From an uncultured Bacteroidales bacterium (GTDB lineage: Bacteria > Bacteroidota > Bacteroidia > Bacteroidales > Paludibacteraceae), in NCBI GenBank assembly GCA_902782665.1, contig CACZOA010000023.1, positions 21,543 through 85,542 on the forward strand: DNA of 64,000 nucleotides, given 5' to 3'. A program made the position numbers and the translations under genes. Below are positions 7,625 through 16,203 of the stretch, piece after piece (position 1 is the first letter of the stretch; each line of letters opens with the position of its first letter). Under the pieces are notes generated by a model. The model did not search any database. It was not told where the DNA came from and saw only the letters and a list, made by a program, of their open reading frames with translations.

Positions 7625-9994
7625 TTAGAATTTTATAGAATATGAAACTGACGGAATTGTTGGGAAAATTGATGTTTTCATCAATTTTCTTGTTCCATCC
7701 CAATAATCTGTGTCTATATTATAAAAGAATGGATTATGTCTGTTGTAGACGTTGAAAATACTTACAGAAAGTTGACGCTTGATCTTGCTTCCTTCACTCT
7801 GACGGTGGAAGTTGACACCAAGGTCAAGTCTGTGATAATTCTCCATTCGGTAATTGTTTCGGCTCGCTGCATAATCGATTCTGTTATCACCACCATAATG
7901 ATTGATGTCATTTTGTTGCAAACTAGGGTCAACAAGGATCTGATGAGTCTGCATTGTGACAGGATATCCAGTTCCGAACACCCACGTCGCTCCAAGATCT
8001 ACTTTTTCAGAGAACTTATGATTGATCACGATGCTTATGTCGTGTGGTCTGTCGTAGTTGGATGGAAACCATTCGCCTTTGTTGATTTCGTTGAATTGAC
8101 GCTCTGCTTTCGACAGTGTATAGGCTATCCAACCGGTAGTTTTGCCTATCTCTTTTTTCAACATCAGCTCTATACCTTTCGCTCTTCCTTTTCCCATATC
8201 GACTTTCCCTTCCCAATTTGAGCTGGAAAACATAGATGCACCTTCTTTATACTCAATGACGTTGTCCATTGTCTTGTAGTATCCTTCTATTGAGAGGAGT
8301 AGATCATTAGGTAATCCGAATACGAATCCTATCGCTGTCTGGTGAGAATTCAGTGGCTTGATATTTTCTGTCACTGGCACCCAAAGGTCTGTTGGCAGTC
8401 CGATTGTTGAGTTGGACAATAGATGCAGATACTGTTGCATTTTGCTGTAAGCTGCCTTTATTGTGAATTTTTCTGTAGGATGGGCTGCGAAAGAAACACG
8501 TGGTTCTAAAGATGTGTATGTCTTATCGTTTACATTGAATAGCGACGCATGTAGACCCACATTCAGGTTTATTCTTTTTGTGATTTTGAACTCGTCCTCT
8601 ACGAAAAGGTTGCATTCCGTCGGTGTCGTTGTTTTCGAGTGGATTGTTGTATCAATTCCATAGTCATCGTAGGAATCGTCTTCATCATAGTATTTCTCGT
8701 ATACTCCTTGTTCTTCTGGTTTGAAGGTATGGAGTGTTACGGCTTCTCCAAATTTTATCTCATGTCTGTTGTTGGGTGTATACGTGAATGTGTTCTTTAA
8801 ACTCCAGTCTCTGATCATAGACTCATAGCTCATTTCATACTCATAATCTTTCTTCTTGGAGTTTTTTTCATACCCTACATTATTTATTTCCGTAAAGAAT
8901 TTGTATCTTGACAAAGCTACTGTCGTGTTCATAAACAGTTTGTTATGAATCAGAAAGTTCCATCTGATTGCTGATGAGATGTTTCCCCAACCCAATCCGA
9001 AATTCTGGTCACCGTACGCATCTTCATCTTCGAATCCAAGTTTGTCTCGTCCGGAGTATATGCTGAAATACAGACGGTGTCTGTCGTTGAATTTATGGTT
9101 CACTTTCGCATTCAAATCCCAGAAAAAGTAGCCGAATTGTTCATCTTTTTCCATGAATGGTTTGGCTAGGACATCAAAATATGTTCTTCTTGCTGATATG
9201 AAGAATGTTGTGCGTTCCTTTACAATCGGTCCTTCAAGACTGAATTTTGATGATAGCAGACCGATTTGGAAAGCTCCGTGAACCTCTTTGTCGTTTCCGT
9301 CTTTGGTGTGGATATCCAACACAGATGAAAGTCTTCCACCGAATCTTGCTGGGAAGCCTCCTTTATGCAGGTTGACGTTCTTGATCGCATCCGCATTGAA
9401 TACGGAGAAGAATCCAAACAAGTGTGTCACATTGTATAGTGGCACGTCGTCGAGCAGGATAAGGTTCTCGTCGGGTGATCCTCCACGCACATATAGTCCG
9501 GATGATCCTTCCATACCACTTTGCACACCAGGCAAAGTCTGCACCGTCTTCACAAGATCTGGCTCGCCAAGAATAGCGGGAAGCACATTAAGCAATTCCG
9601 GAGAGATGACCTCTTTGCTTATTACGGTCTCTTCCAGACGCTTGTCTCTTTTTATCTCTTTGGCAGTCACCACAAGCTCTTCCAACTGGTTGTCTGGTTC
9701 CAATTTTATTCTTACAGTAGTGTCTTTCTTTAGATTGAAGGATAATGTTTTTTCAGTATAGCTTACGTATGAAGCTATAATCTGGTTCTCACCTTCTGGC
9801 AATGTTAGGACAAAATAACCATACTGGTTGGTTTCGGTTCCTTTCTTTCCGTCTGGAGTCATAATATATGCTCCGATCAGAGTCTCTCCTGATGATGCGT
9901 CTGTCACGTATCCGGCGATTGTTTTGGTTTGAGCTGCGGTAGTGACAACTGTACCCATTGCTAATGAACACAGTAGGGATTTAACAAAATTCAT
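7625..9994 (-). CDS. TonB-dependent outer-membrane receptor with carboxypeptidase-like regulatory domain
   Basis: 789 aa. The ATG at 9994 was chosen because it opens a signal peptide (MNFVKSLLCSLAMGTVVTTAAQ); the longer frame from 10051 has no signal. Domains in order: a CarboxypepD_reg-like beta-sandwich (about 22-105, IAGYVTDASSGETLIGAYI), a plug domain (about 130-240, with GVQSGMEGSSGLYVRGGSPDE and LLDDVPLYNV), then a 22-strand-type barrel to the C-terminal aromatic strand ending in SIKF. Such receptors import large ligands across the outer membrane using TonB/ExbBD energy. No SusD gene is present; the DUF4249 lipoprotein takes the partner position. A -7 box lies at 10030-10037 on this strand. 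The ligand cannot be told. Confidence 0.95.
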   Translation of the reverse strand: MNFVKSLLCSLAMGTVVTTAAQTKTIAGYVTDASSGETLIGAYIMTPDGKKGTETNQYGYFVLTLPEGENQIIASYVSYTEKTLSFNLKKDTTVRIKLEPDNQLEELVVTAKEIKRDKRLEETVISKEVISPELLNVLPAILGEPDLVKTVQTLPGVQSGMEGSSGLYVRGGSPDENLILLDDVPLYNVTHLFGFFSVFNADAIKNVNLHKGGFPARFGGRLSSVLDIHTKDGNDKEVHGAFQIGLLSSKFSLEGPIVKERTTFFISARRTYFDVLAKPFMEKDEQFGYFFWDLNAKVNHKFNDRHRLYFSIYSGRDKLGFEDEDAYGDQNFGLGWGNISSAIRWNFLIHNKLFMNTTVALSRYKFFTEINNVGYEKNSKKKDYEYEMSYESMIRDWSLKNTFTYTPNNRHEIKFGEAVTLHTFKPEEQGVYEKYYDEDDSYDDYGIDTTIHSKTTTPTECNLFVEDEFKITKRINLNVGLHASLFNVNDKTYTSLEPRVSFAAHPTEKFTIKAAYSKMQQYLHLLSNSTIGLPTDLWVPVTENIKPLNSHQTAIGFVFGLPNDLLLSIEGYYKTMDNVIEYKEGASMFSSSNWEGKVDMGKGRAKGIELMLKKEIGKTTGWIAYTLSKAERQFNEINKGEWFPSNYDRPHDISIVINHKFSEKVDLGATWVFGTGYPVTMQTHQILVDPSLQQNDINHYGGDNRIDYAASRNNYRMENYHRLDLGVNFHRQSEGSKIKRQLSVSIFNVYNRHNPFFYNIDTDYWDGTRKLMKTSIFPTIPSVSYSIKF

Positions 9995-10029
9995 GATGTT
10001 TTTATCTCGCGTATTATTTTTTACGTTTG

Positions 10030-10037
10030 CAAAGTTA
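10030..10037 (-). promoter_or_regulatory. -7 box for the TonB receptor operon
   Basis: Reads TAACTTTG on the minus strand, 35 bp upstream of the ATG at 9994, an exact TAnnTTTG match. I see no clear TTTG at -33. Confidence 0.5.
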
Positions 10038-10357
10038 AGAAAACGATGCATTAATTAATGATTTTTTAATAAAATATAAGACTATTAATTGAAAAATCAT
10101 TGATGTTTTCATTCGGTCGCTAATAAAGAGGAATGTTAATGACGGAATGCCCATAACCCATTTATCGCCAATCCGAATGTGTGAGCGGAACTAATAGGTT
10201 CACTTGCTTATATCAAAAGCACTTAATAATTGATCAATCCATAATATAAAACGGTTAATTTAAGAATTTTCCTTAATTCATTTATAAAACGGATTTGTTG
10301 CTTTTTTATTGTTTAGGAAACTATTTTTTTATGTAGAATGAACGAATTATGTGTGTT

Positions 10358-10438
10358 GCATTGTTTTAGTGCAGGTTTAAGTTAAAATCGCATTATTTTA
10401 GTGCAGTTTTTGACAAAAATCGCATTATTTTAGTGCAG
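10358..10438 (+). repeat. Three direct repeats at exact 32-bp spacing upstream of the AAA ATPase
   Basis: The 17-mer GCATTATTTTAGTGCAG occurs at 10390-10406 and 10422-10438, with a one-base variant (GCATTGTTTTAGTGCAG) at 10358-10374. Starts are exactly 32 bp apart, close to three helical turns, so all copies face one side of the DNA. Each copy has GCA...TGC ends. The last copy ends 32 bp before the ATPase start. This looks like an operator array or iteron-like set; a partial TTATTTTAGC follows at 10444-10453 out of phase and could be the -7 region. Confidence 0.85.
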
Positions 10439-10470
10439 TTTTGTTATTTTAGCAAAAAAATAGATGGATT

Positions 10471-11643
10471 ATGGAACGTTTATATGAATTTTTCAATCGT
10501 AAATTAAGTGAAACTCCTAATAGTTTTGTTCGGTATAAGTATTCAGATATAAATTGGGAGGGAAGGGCATTTGGTCTTGTTGGTCCACGAGGTGTAGGCA
10601 AGTCGACATTATTACTTCAATACATTAAGCGTAATTTGAATACTACTGATACACTTTATGTCTCTGCTGATAATTTATATTTTTCTTCAAATTCATTGGT
10701 TGATTTAGCAGATAGGTTTGTTAAATTGGGAGGTAAACATCTTTTTGTTGATGAAATCCATAAATATGAAGGATGGTCTCGTGAATTGAAACAGATTTAT
10801 GATAGTTATAATGATCTTCAAATTGTTATTTCCGGATCTTCTATACTTGATATTTATCAGGGACTCTCTGATTTAAGTAGAAGAGTGCCAATATATGAGA
10901 TGCAGGGACTTTCGTTTAGGGAATATCTAAAGTTATTTCATGACATAGATGTGCCTGTATTTTCTTTGTCGGATATTATAAACAATAAGGCGACAATTCC
11001 AAATGTAAAGCATCCCCTTGTTTACTTTCAGGATTATTTAAGACGGGGATATTATCCATTCGGAAAAGATGAAAAGGAATATCAAATGGAGTTGTACCAG
11101 GTCATAAACCAAACAATAGAAGTGGATATTCCTCAATATGCTAAAATGAATGTCTCTGTATGTCGAAAACTGAAACATCTTCTGATGATCATATCCGAGA
11201 GTGTGCCGTTTAAGCCTGTGATGCAAAAATTGGCTGATTTGGTAGGCACAAGCAGAAATAATATCCCTGACTATCTTATTTATATGGAGAAAGCTGGATT
11301 AATTTCTCGGTTGCGTGATGAAACAGGTGGCATTAGAGGTTTGGGAAAAGTAGAGAAAATCTATTTAGATAATACAAATCTTATTTATACACTTACCCCA
11401 AACACAGCTAATATAGGAAATGTTAGAGAGACTTTTTTTATGAATCAAATGAGAGTCCGTCAGTCTGTGATTAGTTCGTCTGTTACAGATTTTTGTATAG
11501 ATGATATGTCTTTTGAAATTGGTGGTAAAAAGAAAGGACAAAAGCAGATTGAAACGGTTGCTAAGGGATTTGTAGTTAAGGATGATATTGAGTACGGATA
11601 TGCCAATGTCGTCCCTTTGTGGGCTTTGGGTCTGAACTATTAA
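10471..11643 (+). CDS. AAA ATPase of the AAA_14/DUF4143 type
   Basis: 390 aa ATPase. Walker A is GPRGVGKST (38-46), Walker B is HLFVDEIH (Asp94, Glu95), and a sensor-like VISGSS lies near 118-123. The C-terminal part (from about 200) fits the DUF4143 region that often has a degraded nuclease-like fold. These proteins are widespread, often horizontally mobile, and of unknown role; a toxin-antitoxin or defence link has been suggested but is unproven. It stands alone, with 32-bp-phased repeats before it and a palindromic intergenic repeat after it. Its codons are visibly more AT-rich than those of the neighbouring receptor and pepT, which suggests acquisition. The start at 10471 is the first ATG of the frame. 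Confidence 0.85.
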   Translation: MERLYEFFNRKLSETPNSFVRYKYSDINWEGRAFGLVGPRGVGKSTLLLQYIKRNLNTTDTLYVSADNLYFSSNSLVDLADRFVKLGGKHLFVDEIHKYEGWSRELKQIYDSYNDLQIVISGSSILDIYQGLSDLSRRVPIYEMQGLSFREYLKLFHDIDVPVFSLSDIINNKATIPNVKHPLVYFQDYLRRGYYPFGKDEKEYQMELYQVINQTIEVDIPQYAKMNVSVCRKLKHLLMIISESVPFKPVMQKLADLVGTSRNNIPDYLIYMEKAGLISRLRDETGGIRGLGKVEKIYLDNTNLIYTLTPNTANIGNVRETFFMNQMRVRQSVISSSVTDFCIDDMSFEIGGKKKGQKQIETVAKGFVVKDDIEYGYANVVPLWALGLNY

Positions 11644-11685
11644 AATGTAATTTGTATTAACTAGAATTCCCAATTTCTAATATAT

Positions 11686-11707
11686 GGGCGACCACAAGGG
11701 TTCGCCC
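11686..11707. repeat. REP-like palindromic intergenic repeat
   Basis: GGGCGA (11686-11691) pairs with TCGCCC (11702-11707) around a 10-nt loop. The short GC-rich palindrome in an AT-rich gap resembles dispersed GGGCGA-type intergenic repeats of many bacteria. It might also act as a weak terminator for the ATPase gene, but no T tract follows. Confidence 0.6.
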
Positions 11708-11733
11708 CTACTGTCAAAATTCAATGCTCAAGC

Positions 11734-11759
11734 AATTACGAATTATGCATTATGAATTA
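11734..11759. repeat. Heptad-phased AT repeat overlapping a stop codon
   Basis: AATTACG-AATTATG-CATTATG-AATTA: degenerate 7-bp units in strict phase. The stop codon of the minus-strand gene (11750-11752) lies inside it. Same style as 13474-13508, 24286-24327 and 63613-63647. Confidence 0.65.
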
Positions 11760-12229
11760 AATTTGATTTCCTCTATTTTGATATTGATGTCATCACTAGG
11801 ATTTTTTATGTTTTCGACGGCAATATTCAGTATGTCGACGGCAATCGGCTGCAGTTTAATGCCATCCCATGTCGTTGGTTTGTTTTCGTCGGAATGGATG
11901 AATTCCACGATTGGTTGATACTTGTCGTAGATGAAATGAAAACTGAATTGAAGCGTGTAGCATCTGATATACAGACATTTGTTTGCAATGTCGTATGACG
12001 CTTCATCTGCCAAAGTATGGTCTGCAACCCAAAGTGAAAAGAGATATGTGGCGTATCGTTTGATATCTTTGTATTTGGCTATCTCTTTGAATTCTTTCTT
12101 TTTTGCGGCCGCATTGAGAAGATTTACAGCCGCAAGATCCAATAAAAACTCATCTTTTTTTTGTGGATCTTTGCCGTGGATGATATCTAACGATTGTTCG
12201 ACAATTTCAAGTGTGATTTCAGACGGCAT
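11750..12229 (-). CDS. Small protein of unknown function downstream of pepT
   Basis: 159 aa, not recognised. It has no signal peptide or membrane segment. The N-terminal half is predicted helical and charged (IVEQSLDIIHGKDPQKKDEF), the middle has an aromatic stretch (YTLQFSFHFIYDKYQPIVEF), and the C-terminus is acidic. It starts 10 bp after the pepT stop on the same strand, so it is probably cotranscribed. The composition is compatible with a real cytoplasmic protein. The end falls in a heptad-phased AT repeat, so the last codons may be repeat-derived. Confidence 0.6.
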   Translation of the reverse strand: MPSEITLEIVEQSLDIIHGKDPQKKDEFLLDLAAVNLLNAAAKKKEFKEIAKYKDIKRYATYLFSLWVADHTLADEASYDIANKCLYIRCYTLQFSFHFIYDKYQPIVEFIHSDENKPTTWDGIKLQPIAVDILNIAVENIKNPSDDINIKIEEIKFNS

Positions 12230-12239
12230 AATGGTCAGA

Positions 12240-13466
12240 TCATTTGCATTTAGCTATCTCTATAATCACATCCATAGCTGCTTTCATCGACAACACTGGC
12301 ACATATTCTGTGTTGGAGTGGAAATTGTGGCCGCCGGCAAACAGGTTGGGGCAGGGTAGTCCCATGAATGATAGTCTAGCACCGTCAGTGCCTCCACGAA
12401 TTGGCACGACAACAGGTGTGATGTCCAACGTCTTCATGGCATTGATCGCTCTATCCACAACGTGTGGTACTTTCTCGATTTCCTGTTTCATATTGGCATA
12501 CTGGTCTTTGATCTCAAGCTCCACCTTGCCATTTTTATAATGTTTGTTCAGAGCATCAACAACTCGTTGCAAATACTCTTTTCTGTCTGTGAAACTTTTT
12601 TCGTCGAAGTCTCGTATGATAAGGTTGATCTCTCCCGATGTCACAGTCGATTTCATTTCTGTCACGTGGAAGAAACCTTTATATCCGTCTGTCATTTCAG
12701 GACACTCGTCTTCAGGAAGCATGTTGAGGAAGTCGGAGATGAGGCGGCTAGCGTTCACCATTTTGCCCAAAGCGTATCCTGGATGGATATTATGTCCTGT
12801 GAATCTGACTGTTGCGGCCGCAGCGTTGAAGTTCTCGAACTCGATTTCTCCAAGTCCTCCTCCGTCTACTGTGTATGCGAAATCAGCTCCGAATTTCTCT
12901 ACGTTGAAATGGTCGGCTCCTTCTCCGATCTCTTCGTCAGGAGTGAAGGCGACGCGGATCTTTCCATGCTTTATTTCTGGATGTTGTATTAAATACTCTG
13001 CTGCTGTCACGATTTCTGCGATTCCGGCTTTGTCGTCTGCACCGAGTAGGGTAGTTCCGTCAGAAGTGATTATCTCCTCTCCGACATAATGGGTAAGCTC
13101 TTTGTATTCTTTTGCATCAATTTTGATTCCAAGTTCATTGTTGATGACGAGAGTGTCTCCATCAAATTTCACCACATGAGGCTTGACATTTGCTCCGGAT
13201 GTTTCTGGACTTGTATCCATGTGAGCGATGAATCCGATTGTTGGAGCGTCGCATTCACAGTTTGCTGGTATTGTGGCAGTGACATAAGAGTGTCGGCTGA
13301 TATGGACATCCTTAAGTCCGATCTCTTCCAATTCGTTGGCAAGCATCTCTGCGAAATATCCTTGTGATGCTGTCGACGGTGTTGTATGCGTGTTCTCGTC
13401 GGACTGTGTGTTGATTTTGACGTAGTTGAAGAAGCGTTCAACTAATTTATTTAGATTGTTGTGCAT
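12240..13466 (-). CDS. pepT: Peptidase T (tripeptide aminopeptidase)
   Basis: M20 family zinc aminopeptidase, 408 aa, the usual PepT length, removing N-terminal residues from tripeptides in the cytoplasm. The start at 13466 (MHNNLNKLVERFF) matches the family N-terminus; an upstream ATG at 13520 would add 18 residues translated from a palindrome. Motifs in order: IAHMDTSPE (His and Asp metal ligand region), GADDKAG (bridging Asp), TPDEEIGEGADH (catalytic and ligand Glu), YTVDGGGLGE, PIRGGTDGARLS and FAGGHNFHS (His ligand). A TAATTTTG -7-like box on this strand at 13478-13485 lies within the heptad repeat just upstream. A small unknown gene follows after 10 bp. Confidence 0.97.
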   Translation of the reverse strand: MHNNLNKLVERFFNYVKINTQSDENTHTTPSTASQGYFAEMLANELEEIGLKDVHISRHSYVTATIPANCECDAPTIGFIAHMDTSPETSGANVKPHVVKFDGDTLVINNELGIKIDAKEYKELTHYVGEEIITSDGTTLLGADDKAGIAEIVTAAEYLIQHPEIKHGKIRVAFTPDEEIGEGADHFNVEKFGADFAYTVDGGGLGEIEFENFNAAAATVRFTGHNIHPGYALGKMVNASRLISDFLNMLPEDECPEMTDGYKGFFHVTEMKSTVTSGEINLIIRDFDEKSFTDRKEYLQRVVDALNKHYKNGKVELEIKDQYANMKQEIEKVPHVVDRAINAMKTLDITPVVVPIRGGTDGARLSFMGLPCPNLFAGGHNFHSNTEYVPVLSMKAAMDVIIEIAKCK

Positions 13467-13473
13467 AGTATCA

Positions 13474-13535
13474 AATTCAAAATTAGAAATGCGAAATGCT
13501 AAATGGAGAGAGTCCCACATTTAGCATTTCGCATT
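13474..13535. repeat. Heptad-phased repeat folded into an 18-bp perfect inverted repeat
   Basis: Units AATTCAA-AATTAGA-AATGCGA-AATGCTA-AATGGAG run in 7-bp phase from 13474. The arm 13488-13505 pairs perfectly over 18 bp with 13518-13535 around a 12-nt loop. It lies between the Bat operon end (13555) and pepT (13466). It could stop Bat operon transcripts, though no strong T tract follows on that strand. Confidence 0.8.
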
Positions 13536-13554
13536 ATTTACCATTTAATTGTAA

Positions 13555-14316
13555 TTAAATTTTTTCTGCGTCGCTGGTCTTGATCCAAGCACGGTGTCCA
13601 CCGCTTGTTTCGATCTCATACCAGTCTTTCACCTGCTGCTTTACCAACACTTTTGTTCCTTCATGTAGAACTAATGCATCTGTTGCAGTGTCCTTAGGTG
13701 AACTCTTCGCTGTCACAGAAGGTGTGAACACGATTGCATATTCGTGAGTTGTGATTTTCTCCTTGGCACTTTTTGCACAGAAGAAACTGACGATGCAGAT
13801 CAGGGAAGCTAGGATAGCTCCGACAAATCCGATTTTGCGTACAGCCATCACTTTGACGTATAGATAAAGTGACGCTCCTGCCAAAGTAAGAAGGAAAAAG
13901 ATGATTGACATTTTTGCCCAAGTGTTTGAACTGTAAAGGTTAACAAAACTTTGGGTCCATTCTGAGATGGCAAGCTGGTCTACAGCAGACTCGTCTTTGT
14001 CAACAGTCTGTAGTTTAGCCAACTCAAGATTGCTTTTGATATCATCATCGTTTGGATCCAACAGAATCGCTCTTTCGTAATTCAGGATTGCAGGTGCAAG
14101 TTTGCCAGATTTATAGTAGGCATTTCCTAAATTATAATAAAGAGCTGCACTCTCCTGCGTCTTCAATAAATCCTCATATTGGGAGATCGCTTCATCAAAC
14201 TTGTTGTTTGAGTATGCTGCGTTTCCGTTTATGATTCTGCTATCTGCTGCAGCCCATGCACTGAAAACAGATAGTGACAATATGATGGATAGAACTATAT
14301 TTTTCATTGTCTTCAT
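13555..14316 (-). CDS. batE: BatE: TPR and SH3-like domain protein of the Bat operon
   Basis: 253 aa. A signal peptide (about 1-22, ending FSAWAAA) is followed by TPR repeats (about 25-95, including ALYYNLGNAYYKSGKLAPAI), two hydrophobic segments (about 134-155 and 162-183), and a C-terminal SH3-like domain (VFTPSVTAKSSPKD ... HEGTKVLVKQQVKDWYEIE). This matches BatE of Bacteroides-type aerotolerance operons, placed at the end of the set as here. The ATG at 14316 overlaps the batD stop (ATGA), typical of translational coupling; a second ATG at 14307 is possible. The molecular role of BatE is not known. Confidence 0.88.
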   Translation of the reverse strand: MKTMKNIVLSIILSLSVFSAWAAADSRIINGNAAYSNNKFDEAISQYEDLLKTQESAALYYNLGNAYYKSGKLAPAILNYERAILLDPNDDDIKSNLELAKLQTVDKDESAVDQLAISEWTQSFVNLYSSNTWAKMSIIFFLLTLAGASLYLYVKVMAVRKIGFVGAILASLICIVSFFCAKSAKEKITTHEYAIVFTPSVTAKSSPKDTATDALVLHEGTKVLVKQQVKDWYEIETSGGHRAWIKTSDAEKI

Positions 14317-16154
14317 TTCTTTACCTCCTCTTCAATGCTGTTGATTAGTGCAATTGCGTTGTTGTAGATATCAGAAGGAGAATCCTTCACTGCTGTTGGT
14401 GCGAATCTTGCAAACTGACAAGTGTCTAGCATTGCAGAGAAGTTTGCGATAGTATCTTCCTTCAATCCCTTTTCCTTCAAAATCTCTTCCATAGCCTCTT
14501 TGTTTTGTTGAGCTAGTGGAATATTGAATTTGTCTCCAACGAATCCTGTGATGGCTTTGCTTGTCTCATCGTAGAATGACTTCAAGTCTTCCTGATCAAG
14601 GAATGATTTTGCTTTAGCCAATCTCTTCAATGCCTGTTTGTTAGCTTTCTTCTTTCTCACCAATACCATGTTGCTGTTTTCCTCTGCCAGTTTTCTTAGG
14701 AATAGGTAGGCGATGACGAATAGCACCAATGGAATGATAAACCATAGATAGAATGCCAACGAGCCGAACAAGTAGTCGTCCTTAGGATATGTTGTAAGAT
14801 CCTTTGTGTTGATGAAACGGATGTCGTTTGTTCCGATATACTTGATGCTCTCTTTGTTGGTGAAGTTTGAAACGACAGTCTGGTTGTCTGCAGTCTCAGC
14901 TCCTTTCTCTACATTGATCTTGTATTCTGGAGTTTTTAGAGTCTTATATGTCTTGCTCTTTATGTCAAAGTAGCTGAATTCAGCAGATGGAATGACATAT
15001 TCTCCAGGATAACGTGCGATTGCAAGATATTCAATCTCCTTGGTTCCGTTCAAACCAGCATCAGATGCTTTGATTTTTGATGTGACCTTAGGATCGTAGA
15101 GCTCGAAGTCAGTAGGGAAGGTGATGTTAGGATCCTTCGCATACTTAAGGTTTCCATTACCGTTGATCTTCACCTTGATAGTAATGGCATCGTTTGTCTT
15201 GTATCCATCTTCTGGAGTGATTGATGTGTTCATTGTGAATGAACCAACAGCACCGCTAAAATCAGCTGGCTTGCCATTCTTTGGCAATTCCTGTACGTTG
15301 ATCTTTATTCCAGGGATAGTAAGGTTTTTCTTTAACTCTCTATAAGAAGCGAACATGTCACCGAAGAATCCGCCGCCGCCACCTTGTACGCGCACTTGGA
15401 CAACTGCAGTGATATTTCCTTTCTCCAACTCTTGATTTCCACTCTTCTGTGGAATCAAAACACATTGTTTTAGAATGTATGTGTTGTAAACCTTTCCGTT
15501 TACATTCTCTTTGCTCTGACGTTTTGCTTCTGGCACTTCGATCTCCTGAGAGATGAACCCTTTGTATTCTGGCAATTTGTAATCGTCAAAGCCACGTAGA
15601 GCGACTCTGTAGTATACCTTTGTTGTGGCGATAAACTGCTCTTGCTCGTACATCTTTGTCTTTGACAATTCTGTGCGAATGAACAGGTCATCGTCGTTTA
15701 TTTTCATGCCATTGCTTGAACTTTGTGCTTGTTGCGCATTCTGGTTAGCGTTGGCTTCTCCTTTGATTACCTTGATTACCAGAGCGTTGGAACGAATGAT
15801 TTTGTCTCCGACAGTCGCCTTGGCAGAAGATATTGTGTATGAGCCCTCTTTCTTTGGCATCAAAACGTATGTGTACGTTGTAGCACTGTTTCTGGTCACC
15901 TGACCGTTGATGCTTTGGAAACTCTGGCTAGTTGACTGCTGAGGTCCATACAGAATTGTGAAGTCAGATAATGATTCAAGCGGTAACTGGACATTGTCTG
16001 ATTCTGCATTGTTAAGTGTGAATGTCAAATTGAACCTTTGTCCTACAGCCACAACATTATCTGCTTTCGCTACGAACGAAACATCTCCTGCTGCGAAAAC
16101 TGACATTACACTAAAATAAGTTAAAGTCAGTAGTATGGCTAATATCTTTTTCAT
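14313..16154 (-). CDS. batD: BatD: large periplasmic membrane-anchored protein
   Basis: 613 aa BatD/oxygen-tolerance family protein. Signal peptide 1-22 (MKKILAILLTLTYFSVMSVFA), a long periplasmic region of beta-sandwich type (about 23-460, starting GDVSFVAKADNVVAVGQRFN), a membrane segment around 468-488 (FYLWFIIPLVLFVIAYLFL), and a cytoplasmic helical tail of about 120 residues. It overlaps batE by 4 bp and lies 49 bp after batC. In Bacteroides fragilis the bat genes aid aerotolerance; in other bacteria the MoxR-linked set is thought to assemble or protect envelope complexes. Confidence 0.92.
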   Translation of the reverse strand: MKKILAILLTLTYFSVMSVFAAGDVSFVAKADNVVAVGQRFNLTFTLNNAESDNVQLPLESLSDFTILYGPQQSTSQSFQSINGQVTRNSATTYTYVLMPKKEGSYTISSAKATVGDKIIRSNALVIKVIKGEANANQNAQQAQSSSNGMKINDDDLFIRTELSKTKMYEQEQFIATTKVYYRVALRGFDDYKLPEYKGFISQEIEVPEAKRQSKENVNGKVYNTYILKQCVLIPQKSGNQELEKGNITAVVQVRVQGGGGGFFGDMFASYRELKKNLTIPGIKINVQELPKNGKPADFSGAVGSFTMNTSITPEDGYKTNDAITIKVKINGNGNLKYAKDPNITFPTDFELYDPKVTSKIKASDAGLNGTKEIEYLAIARYPGEYVIPSAEFSYFDIKSKTYKTLKTPEYKINVEKGAETADNQTVVSNFTNKESIKYIGTNDIRFINTKDLTTYPKDDYLFGSLAFYLWFIIPLVLFVIAYLFLRKLAEENSNMVLVRKKKANKQALKRLAKAKSFLDQEDLKSFYDETSKAITGFVGDKFNIPLAQQNKEAMEEILKEKGLKEDTIANFSAMLDTCQFARFAPTAVKDSPSDIYNNAIALINSIEEEVKK

Positions 16155-16203
16155 TTTTCCTTTTTCTTATTAATGCAAAAATAATCAAATTTCTGGTATT
16201 TTA

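Larger units (their letters stand above)
9995..10470. other. 476-bp divergent intergenic region
   Basis: Contains the receptor -7 box near its left end and three 32-bp-phased direct repeats near its right end. The middle (about 10070-10340) is AT-rich with no open frame, tRNA or convincing hairpin that I can see. Confidence 0.7.
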
